The translations under genes were made by a program, and so were the position numbers. From assembly GCF_036699995.1 (NCBI RefSeq), contig NZ_CP144906.1, positions 1,364,001 to 1,428,000 of the forward strand: 64,000 nt of DNA. The letters run 5' to 3'. Of the stretch, positions 57,111-64,000 are shown piece after piece (positions within the stretch are counted from its first letter, which is position 1; each line of letters starts with the position of its first letter). The notes under the pieces were generated by a model that was given only the letters and a program-made list of their open reading frames with translations, was not told the origin of the DNA and made no database searches. The stretch is from Clostridium beijerinckii. GTDB lineage: Bacteria; Bacillota; Clostridia; Clostridiales; Clostridiaceae.

Positions 57111-57141
57111 ATAAGAAGATTTATTTCTAATAGCTAGAAAA

Positions 57142-57167
57142 AAGGAGTGGGAAGTTACCCGCTCTTT
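57142..57167 (+). promoter_or_regulatory. First hairpin of the rimP leader
   Basis: AAGGAGTGGG (57142-57151) / CCCGCTCTTT (57158-57167), two G-U pairs, loop AAGTTA. It precedes a second terminator-like hairpin, suggesting a regulated leader. Confidence 0.6.
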
Positions 57168-57175
57168 CTGTTTGT

Positions 57176-57206
57176 AACGCAACTAACTTAAGATAGTTGC
57201 GTTTTT
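57176..57206 (+). terminator. Leader terminator upstream of rimP
   Basis: Perfect 10-bp stem AACGCAACTA (57176-57185) / TAGTTGCGTT (57194-57203) followed by TTT. It stands between the promoter and rimP, so it can act as an attenuator for the whole operon. Confidence 0.75.
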
Positions 57207-57281
57207 GATTACAAATTTTAAAAATGCATAAGATAGATATGAGACATGTGTTTTTAAAAGATGAAAGTGAGGGTTAGAAAG

Positions 57282-57740
57282 ATGAAAAAAGATGTATTGA
57301 TTGAAAGAATTGAAGAATTAGTAAGACCTATTGTTTCAGAATTGTCATGTGAATTATATTATGTAGAATATGTTAAGGAAAACGGTGAGTTTTACTTAAG
57401 AATATATATAGATAAAGAAGGTAGAGTATCACTAAATGATTGTGAAGCAGTTTCAAGAAGAGTTAGTGATGTTCTAGATTCAGAAGATCCAATTAAGGAA
57501 GCCTATTATCTAGAAGTTTCTTCACCAGGTCTAAATAGAGGATTATATAAAGAAGAGCATTTTAATAAGTACATAGGAAGAGAAGTGCTAATTAGGCTTA
57601 CTAGTTCACTAAATGGAGTGAAAAGTGTAAAAGGAGTATTAAGAGATGTCTCAGAAGATTCTATATTAGTAGAAGGCGAGACAGAAGTTAAAATACCAAG
57701 AGATAAAATTAAAGCAGCAAATTTAGAAGGGGAAATATAA
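57282..57740 (+). CDS. rimP: Ribosome maturation factor RimP
   Basis: Needed for 30S maturation. The 152-aa protein has [45 protein letters not shown] and [14 protein letters not shown] motifs. I use ATG 57282 ([14 protein letters not shown]) behind GAGGG; an ATG at 57261 would add seven basic residues without a good SD. First gene of the nusA operon. Confidence 0.95.
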   Translation: MKKDVLIERIEELVRPIVSELSCELYYVEYVKENGEFYLRIYIDKEGRVSLNDCEAVSRRVSDVLDSEDPIKEAYYLEVSSPGLNRGLYKEEHFNKYIGREVLIRLTSSLNGVKSVKGVLRDVSEDSILVEGETEVKIPRDKIKAANLEGEI

Positions 57741-57756
57741 CGAGGAGGGTATAAAA

Positions 57757-58953
57757 ATGAATGAAGAGTTTGTAGGTGCTCTTAAAGAATTAGTTAAGGA
57801 AAAGGGGATTTGTGAAGATTTACTTTTTACAACTATTCAAGATGCGATGGTTGCAGCGTATAAGAAAAATTATGCCAATGCCAATACAAATGCGCAAAAC
57901 GTTAAAGTTAATATTGATAGAGAAACAGGAGAAATACATGTATATGCTCAAAAAACAGTAGTTGATGAGGTATATGATGATGTAACAGAAATTTCATTAG
58001 AAGAAGCTAAAGAATTAAATCCAAAAAGTGAAGTTGATGATATTATAAGTTTAGAAGTAACTCCTAAAAATTTCGGAAGAGTTGCAGCACAACTTGCTAA
58101 ACAGGTTGTTACTCAAAGAATTAAGGAAGCTGAAAGAACTATAATATATGACGAATACAAAGAAAAAGAATTTGATATAATTACAGGGACTATATTAAGA
58201 AAAGATAAAGGTATTGTTTTTGTAAATTTGGGAAAATTGGAAGGTATAATAGGACCTAATGAACAAATTCCAAATGAGGAATATAAATTCAACGAAAAGT
58301 TAAAACTATATATAGTTGAAGTTAAAAATGGTAATAAAGGACCTCAAATACATGTATCAAGAACACATCCTGGATTAGTTAAAAGACTATTCGAACTTGA
58401 AGTTCCAGAAATATTTGAAGGAGTAGTTGAAATTAAAAGTATTTCAAGAGAAGCAGGTTCAAGAAGTAAAATAGCTGTATACTCTAACGATGAAGAAGTA
58501 GATCCAATGGGCGCTTGTGTGGGACCAAAAGGAGTAAGAGTACAAAGTATAGTTAATGAACTTAAAAACGAAAAAATAGATATAATAAAATGGAGCAAGA
58601 ATCCAGAAGAATTTATAGCTAATTCTTTAAGTCCTGCAAAGGTCTTAAGTGTAGCAGTTGATGAAGATAATAAATCTGCTAAGGTTGTTGTTGATGATAA
58701 TCAATTATCTCTTGCAATAGGTAAAGAAGGCCAAAATGTAAGACTTGCGGCTAAGCTTACAAATTGGAAGATAGATATAAAGAGTAAATCTCAAAAAGAA
58801 GCACAAGATGAAGAAGATGAAAGAATTCTAAATACCGAAGTAGAAATAGAAAATGAACAAACTACTGATTTAAATGAATTAGAAATTTTTGATGATATTG
58901 AAGTTGATGATTCAATAGATGAAGAAACTTCAATGGAAGAAATACAAGAATAG
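57757..58953 (+). CDS. nusA: Transcription termination/antitermination factor NusA
   Basis: Pausing and termination factor. The 398-aa protein has the N-terminal RNAP-binding domain, an S1 domain (about 135-200, GTILRKDKGIVFVNLGKLEG), two KH domains with GACVGPKGVRVQSI and AIGKEGQNVRLAAKL, and a short acidic tail. It lacks the long repeats of enteric NusA, as in other Firmicutes. CGAGGAGG precedes ATG. Confidence 0.97.
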   Translation: MNEEFVGALKELVKEKGICEDLLFTTIQDAMVAAYKKNYANANTNAQNVKVNIDRETGEIHVYAQKTVVDEVYDDVTEISLEEAKELNPKSEVDDIISLEVTPKNFGRVAAQLAKQVVTQRIKEAERTIIYDEYKEKEFDIITGTILRKDKGIVFVNLGKLEGIIGPNEQIPNEEYKFNEKLKLYIVEVKNGNKGPQIHVSRTHPGLVKRLFELEVPEIFEGVVEIKSISREAGSRSKIAVYSNDEEVDPMGACVGPKGVRVQSIVNELKNEKIDIIKWSKNPEEFIANSLSPAKVLSVAVDEDNKSAKVVVDDNQLSLAIGKEGQNVRLAAKLTNWKIDIKSKSQKEAQDEEDERILNTEVEIENEQTTDLNELEIFDDIEVDDSIDEETSMEEIQE

Positions 58954-58966
58954 AGGGGTGCTTTTC

Positions 58967-59233
58967 ATGAAGGTTAAGAAAATTCCTTTAAGAATGTGCA
59001 CTGGTTGCATGGAAATGAAACCCAAAAAAGAATTAATAAGAGTAGTTAAAACTCCAGAAGGCGAAGTGTGTGTTGATCTGACTGGTAAAAAATCAGGAAG
59101 AGGCGCATACATTTGTAAGAACACAGAGTGCTTAGAAAAAGCATTTAAAGCAAAAAGACTTAGTAGAAATTTAGAAATTCCTATAAGTGAAGAAATTTAT
59201 AATAAACTAAAGGATGAAGTAAATAATGAATAA
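58967..59233 (+). CDS. rnpM: RNase P modulator RnpM (YlxR)
   Basis: An 88-aa YlxR-family protein with RMCTGCMEMKPKKELIRVV and GRGAYICKNTECLEKA. B. subtilis YlxR binds RNase P RNA and modulates its activity. I start at ATG 58967 behind GAGGGG; the open frame extends upstream into nusA without a start signal. It overlaps the next gene by 8 nt. Confidence 0.93.
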   Translation: MKVKKIPLRMCTGCMEMKPKKELIRVVKTPEGEVCVDLTGKKSGRGAYICKNTECLEKAFKAKRLSRNLEIPISEEIYNKLKDEVNNE

Positions 59234-59537
59234 GTTTTTTAACTTTCTAAGTATGGCAAAGAAGTCAGGAAACTTGCTTGAAGGATATAGCAAGTGTGAT
59301 GACTATAGAAATAATACTAAAATTTATCTTTTTATCATATCTAATGATTTATCAGATAAATCTAAAGATAAATTTAAAAAGCATTGTAATGAAAAAAATA
59401 TACCATATATTGAAGACTTCTCAAAAGAACAACTAGGACCTCCAATTGGACGTAAAGAAATTATGTTGCTGGGAATTCTAGATAACGATATAGCAAAAAG
59501 ACTGTTAGCGTTATATGAGGAGGAAAAAAATATATGA
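59226..59537 (+). CDS. ylxQ: L7Ae-family ribosomal-like protein YlxQ
   Basis: A 103-aa protein of the L7Ae/L30e family, which binds kink-turn RNA. It shows NFLSMAKKSGNLLEGYSKC and the late GPPIGRKEIMLLGILD, both characteristic. The rnpM-ylxQ-infB position is conserved. The role is unknown, probably in ribosome or RNA binding. Confidence 0.9.
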   Translation: MNKFFNFLSMAKKSGNLLEGYSKCDDYRNNTKIYLFIISNDLSDKSKDKFKKHCNEKNIPYIEDFSKEQLGPPIGRKEIMLLGILDNDIAKRLLALYEEEKNI

Positions 59538-59563
59538 GTAGATAATAATACGGGGGTGACTGC

Positions 59564-61651
59564 ATGTCAAAAATAAGAGTACATGAATTAGCAAAAGAAT
59601 TAAACATAGAGTCAAAGGAATTAATAACTATATTAAAGGAAGAATTTAATATAGAAGTAAAAAATCATATGAGTACAATTGAAGATGAAGATGCTGAATT
59701 AATAAAAGAATTATTAGCAGGAAAATCACCAAGCGATTTAGTAGCATCGGCTGATAATGCTGAGAATTCAAAAAGCATAGTTGACGAATATGAAGATGAA
59801 TTAGCAGAACAACTTAACAAAGGTATAAAGAAAAAGAAAAAGACTAAAAAAGAAGAACAAGAAGAAGCAAGAATAGCTGCTGAAGCAGAGGCTGAAGGTA
59901 AAGTAATTGAAATTGGTGGAAGCATAACCGTTAAGGAATTGGCAGAAAAATTGCAACAACCTTCAAATGATGTAATAAGAACGTTAATTTTTGCTGGAGT
60001 TATGGCAGCAATAAATGCGGAAATAGATTTTGAAACTGCAGAAAAGGTATGTGCTGAATATGGAGTTTTAGTTGAAAGAAAAGAAGAAATTCAAGAATTA
60101 GAAGTATTAAAAATAGAAGAAGATGATGAAGAAAATCTTCAAAAGAGACCACCAATTGTAACTGTTATGGGTCATGTTGACCATGGTAAAACATCTTTAC
60201 TTGATTGTATAAGAAAAGCAAAAGTTACTGATACAGAAGCAGGTGGTATAACTCAGCATATAGGTGCTTATACTATTAAATTGAACGGAGAAGAAATAAC
60301 ATTTTTAGATACTCCGGGTCATGAAGCGTTTACAGCTATGAGAGCTAGAGGTGCACAAATTACAGATGTCGTTATATTAGTTGTTGCTGCAGATGATGGA
60401 ATCATGCCACAAACTAAGGAAGCTATCAATCACTGTAAAGCAGCAGGAGTTCCTATTGTTGTTGCAATAAATAAAATAGATAAACCAGGAGCAAATGTAG
60501 ATAGAGTTAAGCAAGAATTAGCTGAACAAGGATTGCTTGCAGAAGACTGGGGCGGAGATACTATATGTGAAGAAGTATCTGCGAAACAAAACCTTAATAT
60601 TGATAAGTTATTAGAGATGGTTCTACTTACTGCAGAAATGCTTGAGCTTAAAGCAAACAAAGATAGAAGAGCAGTTGGAACTGTTATAGAAGCTAAATTA
60701 GATAAAGGTAGAGGAGCAGTTGCTAGTCTTTTAGTTCAAAATGGAACTTTAAGAGTAGGAGATTCTATATTAGTCGGATCTACATATGGTAGAATAAGGG
60801 CTATGTTTGATGATACTGGTAAAAAAATAAAATCTGCTGGACCATCTATACCAGTGGAGGTTCTCGGACTTTCTGAAGTTCCAGAAGCTGGAGATAGATT
60901 TAATCAAGTAAAAGATGAAAAAACTGCTAGAAATATGGCTGAAAGCAGAAAAGACAAATTAAAAGCAGAAACTTTACTTGCTAACCATAGAGTATCATTA
61001 GAAGATTTATATAATCAAATTAAAGAAGGTAAGGTTAAAGAGCTTGCTATAATAGTAAAAGCAGATGTTCAAGGTTCTGTTGAAGCTATAAAGCAATCTT
61101 TAGAAAAACTTTCTACTGATGATGTAAAGGTAAGAGTTATTCATGGTGGCGTTGGAGCTATAACTGAAACAGATATAACTCTTGCGACAGCATCTAATGC
61201 AATAGTTATCGGATTTAATGTAAGACCTGATAACAATGCAGCTGCTCAAGCTGATAGAGATGGAGTAGATATTAAATCTTATAGAATTATCTATGATGCA
61301 ATTGATGATGTTAAATCAGCAATGATAGGAATGCTTGAACCAGATTATAAAGAAGTTATATTAGGAACAGCAGAAGTAAGAGAAACTTATAAAATTTCAA
61401 ATGTAGGAACAATTGCTGGTTGTTATGTACTAAAGGGTAAACTTCAAAGAAATGCAGAGACAAGAGTTATAAGAGATGGAATAGTAATATTTGAATCTGC
61501 ATTATCATCATTAAAGAGATTTAAAGATGATGCAAAAGAAGTTAATGCTGGATACGAATGTGGTTTAACAATTGAAAAATTTAACGATATTAAAGAAGGT
61601 GACATCGTTGAATGCTTCATGATGGAGGCAATTAAGAGAAAAGAACTTTAA
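59564..61651 (+). CDS. infB: Translation initiation factor IF-2
   Basis: A 695-aa GTPase that positions initiator tRNA. It has N-terminal IF2 segments ([16 protein letters not shown] ... [10 protein letters not shown]), a short Lys/Glu-rich linker, then [16 protein letters not shown] and NKIDKPGA in the G domain. Domains II-IV follow. Size is usual for clostridia, without the long N-terminal region of enteric IF2. Confidence 0.97.
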   Translation: MSKIRVHELAKELNIESKELITILKEEFNIEVKNHMSTIEDEDAELIKELLAGKSPSDLVASADNAENSKSIVDEYEDELAEQLNKGIKKKKKTKKEEQEEARIAAEAEAEGKVIEIGGSITVKELAEKLQQPSNDVIRTLIFAGVMAAINAEIDFETAEKVCAEYGVLVERKEEIQELEVLKIEEDDEENLQKRPPIVTVMGHVDHGKTSLLDCIRKAKVTDTEAGGITQHIGAYTIKLNGEEITFLDTPGHEAFTAMRARGAQITDVVILVVAADDGIMPQTKEAINHCKAAGVPIVVAINKIDKPGANVDRVKQELAEQGLLAEDWGGDTICEEVSAKQNLNIDKLLEMVLLTAEMLELKANKDRRAVGTVIEAKLDKGRGAVASLLVQNGTLRVGDSILVGSTYGRIRAMFDDTGKKIKSAGPSIPVEVLGLSEVPEAGDRFNQVKDEKTARNMAESRKDKLKAETLLANHRVSLEDLYNQIKEGKVKELAIIVKADVQGSVEAIKQSLEKLSTDDVKVRVIHGGVGAITETDITLATASNAIVIGFNVRPDNNAAAQADRDGVDIKSYRIIYDAIDDVKSAMIGMLEPDYKEVILGTAEVRETYKISNVGTIAGCYVLKGKLQRNAETRVIRDGIVIFESALSSLKRFKDDAKEVNAGYECGLTIEKFNDIKEGDIVECFMMEAIKRKEL

Positions 61652-61668
61652 AAGAGGTGAAGATCAAC

Positions 61669-62025
61669 ATGGCAAACTATAGAGGTGGAAGAATTAACGA
61701 AGAATTTAAAAGAGAAATTAGTAATTTAATTCAAAATGAAGTTAAAGATCCAAGACTTACAGCTATGATTTCAGTTACAGATGTTAAAGTTACAAAAGAT
61801 TTAAGATATGCTAAGGTTTATGTAAGCATATTCTCTAAAGATGATGAGGAAAAGAAAAATAATCTAGAGGCATTAAAAAATGCAAGTGGATTTATAAGGA
61901 AATCAGTAGGCCAAAAAATAAATTTAAGGCACACACCAGAAATAATTATTGAATTAGATGACTCTATAAATTACGGTATGCATATGGATGAATTAATTCA
62001 AAGGATAAGTAAGGGTAATGAGTAG
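61669..62025 (+). CDS. rbfA: Ribosome-binding factor A
   Basis: A 118-aa KH-like 30S maturation and cold-shock factor. Sequence has RINEEFKREISNLIQNEVKDPRL, MISVTDVKVTKDLRYAKVYVS and LRHTPEIIIELDDSI. I use ATG 61669 behind GAGGTGA; GTG 61657 lies in that Shine-Dalgarno. It overlaps nrnA by 8 nt. Confidence 0.95.
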   Translation: MANYRGGRINEEFKREISNLIQNEVKDPRLTAMISVTDVKVTKDLRYAKVYVSIFSKDDEEKKNNLEALKNASGFIRKSVGQKINLRHTPEIIIELDDSINYGMHMDELIQRISKGNE

Positions 62026-62995
62026 TCTTAAAGAAATAAAAGAAGAGATTTTAAAATCAAAAAGAATTGGATTATCATTCCATACATCTCCAGATGGAGA
62101 TGCTATAGGTAGCACTTTAGCACTACTAAATGCATTAAGGCATTTAGGGAAGGATTCATATATTATATCAAGAGATGTTATTTCTGATAACCTCTCTTTC
62201 CTTTCTTTTGCAAATGAAATTGATGGTAATACTTTAGAACCAAAAGAAGGTACTGATCTTGTAATAATACTAGATTGTGGTAATGTTGAAAGAATATCTG
62301 CAGATCTAAGTAATTACAAAGGTAAGGTCATTAATATTGATCATCATATTTCAAATGAAGAATATGGATTTATTAATTATGTAGATGTAAGTGCAGCAGC
62401 CACATGTGAAATATCATATTTGCTAGCAGAAGAGTTAGGAATTGATTTTAAGAATAAAACTGATGTTGAAATAAATATAGGGAGTGCAGTTTATACAGGA
62501 ATTGTAACAGATACAGGTTCTTTTAGACATTCCAATGTTACTAAGAGAACTCATAAAATAGTATCAGAACTTATAGAACTTGGAGTAAACAACAGTAAAG
62601 TCCATAGCAATCTTTTTGATAATAAACCATTTGAGAAAGTAAAATTAATGGGATGTGTGTTATCTAATATTGAGCTCGCTCTAGAAAATAAAGTGGCAGT
62701 CCTTGAGATACCGAAGGGAATGTTAGAGGAATTTAACTTAAAAAATACTGATACTTCAGATATAATTTCAGTTGGCCTTGGAATTAAAGGCGTAGAAGTT
62801 TCTATGCTTTTGAAAGAAGTTGAAGATGGAGTTAAAGGAAGCTTAAGATCTAAAAATGATGTGGATGTTCGAAAAGTTGCAGAAGTATATGGCGGTGGCG
62901 GACATATAAAAGCTGCTGGAGTTATGCAAAAAGGCGTAGATATAGAAACTGCAAAAGAAAATCTGCTAAAGATACTTAAAGAAGAGCTTAAATAA
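62018..62995 (+). CDS. nrnA: DHH/DHHA1 phosphoesterase, nanoRNase/pAp phosphatase NrnA-like
   Basis: Degrades very short RNAs and 3'-phosphoadenosine 5'-phosphate, or cyclic dinucleotide products. The 325-aa protein has HTSPDGDAIGS, ILDCGN, IDHHISNEEYG (the DHH motif) and the DHHA1 glycine loop GGGGHIKAAG. It belongs to the nusA-infB operon between rbfA and truB, as in other Firmicutes. Confidence 0.93.
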   Translation: MSSLKEIKEEILKSKRIGLSFHTSPDGDAIGSTLALLNALRHLGKDSYIISRDVISDNLSFLSFANEIDGNTLEPKEGTDLVIILDCGNVERISADLSNYKGKVINIDHHISNEEYGFINYVDVSAAATCEISYLLAEELGIDFKNKTDVEINIGSAVYTGIVTDTGSFRHSNVTKRTHKIVSELIELGVNNSKVHSNLFDNKPFEKVKLMGCVLSNIELALENKVAVLEIPKGMLEEFNLKNTDTSDIISVGLGIKGVEVSMLLKEVEDGVKGSLRSKNDVDVRKVAEVYGGGGHIKAAGVMQKGVDIETAKENLLKILKEELK

Positions 62996-63075
62996 TAAAA
63001 AATAAAATATAAATTATATTTATGAAAAGTAAGTAATAACTTCACTTATATAAGGAAGGAATAGAGAATTCATAT

Positions 63076-63975
63076 ATGAAAGATACAAAAACTTCACAGA
63101 TAAATGGAGTATTAAATATATTCAAAAATAAAGGAATGACTTCCTTTGATGTAGTTAGAAAAATAAAATTCTTAGCTAACGAGAAGAAAGTTGGTCATAC
63201 TGGAACATTGGACCCAGAAGCTACTGGAGTCCTTCCAGTCTGCCTTGGAAAAGCTACAAAAACTATTGATTATATAATGAACAGTAATAAGGTATATGAG
63301 GTGAAGTTTCTACTTGGAGTGAAGACAACTACATATGATCTTGAAGGTGAGATATTGGAGAAGAATGAAATAGATCATATTAAGAGTGATGAAGTTTCAG
63401 AGGTTGCATTATCTTTTATCGGAGAATATGACCAAGTTCCACCTATGTATTCTGCCCTTAAAAAAAATGGAGTAAGGCTCTATGATTTGGCGAGGAAAGG
63501 TATTGAGGTAGAAAGAGAAGCGAGAAAAGTTAGAATATTTAATATATCAGACTTGAAGATTGAATTACCTTATGTATATATGAAAGTAGCTTGTTCAAAA
63601 GGGACATATATTAGAAGTTTATGTTATGATATTGGTGAAAAACTAAAAGTTGGAGCAGCTATGGCAGAATTAAATAGATCTGAAACATCTATTTTTAAGC
63701 AATCAGATAGTGTAAACATAGATGATTTAACTAAGGAAAATATACAAGATTATATTATGACTATAGAGGATGCACTTTCTTTTTACCCTAAGATTACAGT
63801 AAAGAGTACATTTACTAAATTATTAGTAAATGGAGTTAAAGTATTCGATAAGAGATTGACAAATGAAAAAAGAGAAAAAAATGTTTTATATAGGGTATAT
63901 GATAGTGAAGGTACTTTTATAGGAATTGGAAAACAAGATGATGATGGATTCAAAATCGAAAAATTGTTGCTTTAG
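63076..63975 (+). CDS. truB: tRNA pseudouridine55 synthase
   Basis: Makes pseudouridine 55 in the T-loop of tRNAs. The 299-aa protein has NGVLNIFKNKGMTSFDVVRK, the catalytic HTGTLDPEATGVLP with D46, and QVPPMYSALKKNG and CSKGTYIRSL motifs. AAGGAAGG is 15 nt from ATG, rather long. The sequence ends 25 nt after the stop; ribF would be expected next. Confidence 0.95.
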   Translation: MKDTKTSQINGVLNIFKNKGMTSFDVVRKIKFLANEKKVGHTGTLDPEATGVLPVCLGKATKTIDYIMNSNKVYEVKFLLGVKTTTYDLEGEILEKNEIDHIKSDEVSEVALSFIGEYDQVPPMYSALKKNGVRLYDLARKGIEVEREARKVRIFNISDLKIELPYVYMKVACSKGTYIRSLCYDIGEKLKVGAAMAELNRSETSIFKQSDSVNIDDLTKENIQDYIMTIEDALSFYPKITVKSTFTKLLVNGVKVFDKRLTNEKREKNVLYRVYDSEGTFIGIGKQDDDGFKIEKLLL

Positions 63976-64000
63976 GCATCTTAACTAGTATGTAGCTGTT

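Noticed and set aside
56948..57130. 60-codon open frame
   Set aside because: No Shine-Dalgarno, hydrophobic low-complexity product, and it covers the rimP promoter.

Overview
The window is a strongly A+T-rich, gene-dense chromosomal segment from a spore-forming low-GC Gram-positive bacterium. Gene content and order (fmt-rsmB-rlmN-prpC-prkC-rsgA-rpe-thiN-spoVM-rpmB ... smc-ftsY-ylxM-ffh-rpsP ... topA-codY-rpsB-tsf-pyrH-frr-uppS-cdsA-dxr-rseP-ispG ... rimP-nusA-infB-rbfA-nrnA-truB) are those of Clostridium sensu stricto. The species cannot be fixed from the sequence alone; a relative of C. beijerinckii or C. butyricum is my guess. I found no tRNA, rRNA, CRISPR array, prophage or biosynthetic cluster.

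Layout. 1-5820: translation and rRNA-modification genes ending in the PP2C phosphatase / PASTA kinase signalling pair. 6195-8554: rsgA, rpe, thiN and the tiny sporulation gene spoVM (23 codons). 8853-9044: rpmB on the minus strand. 9844-15889: Asp23-family protein, fakA, recG, rsmD, coaD and a coiled-coil protein. 15869-18308 (minus): ylbJ and tmcAL. 18869-21169: pta-ackA acetate pathway. 21516-23763: yceD-rpmF-plsX-acpP. 24038-33520: rnc, a radical SAM protein, a 32-codon membrane ORF, smc, ftsY, ylxM, ffh, rpsP, khpA. 34036-43204: rimM, trmD, rplS, rbgA, rnhB, yraN (minus), comM, dprA, topA. 43413-44189: codY. 44255-45815: an IS91-like element whose transposase carries a single in-frame TGA. 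46416-51727: rpsB, tsf, pyrH, frr, uppS, cdsA. 52132-56828: a putative transporter, dxr, rseP, ispG. 57282-63975: the rimP-nusA-rnpM-ylxQ-infB-rbfA-nrnA-truB operon.

The genes together build and mature ribosomes and tRNAs, run SRP targeting (ffh, ftsY), condense and maintain DNA (smc, topA, recG, rnhB, dprA, comM), start fatty-acid/phospholipid and isoprenoid synthesis (plsX, acpP, cdsA, uppS, dxr, ispG), and make ATP and acetate by fermentation (pta, ackA).

The coding part is conventional and I do not see a clear new multi-gene system. The unusual content is between the genes. At least four families of dispersed, palindromic or tandem intergenic repeats occur, one with a period of about 39 bp. 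One such repeat supplies the last nine codons and the stop of ispG. Other points of note are a hairpin lying between the Shine-Dalgarno and the start codon of khpA, a 13-bp dyad over the -35 box of the ylxM-ffh promoter, tandem hairpins in front of rimP, and two small genes (spoVM and a 32-aa membrane ORF). Several start codons are moved here to the position supported by the Shine-Dalgarno sequence and family N-termini.
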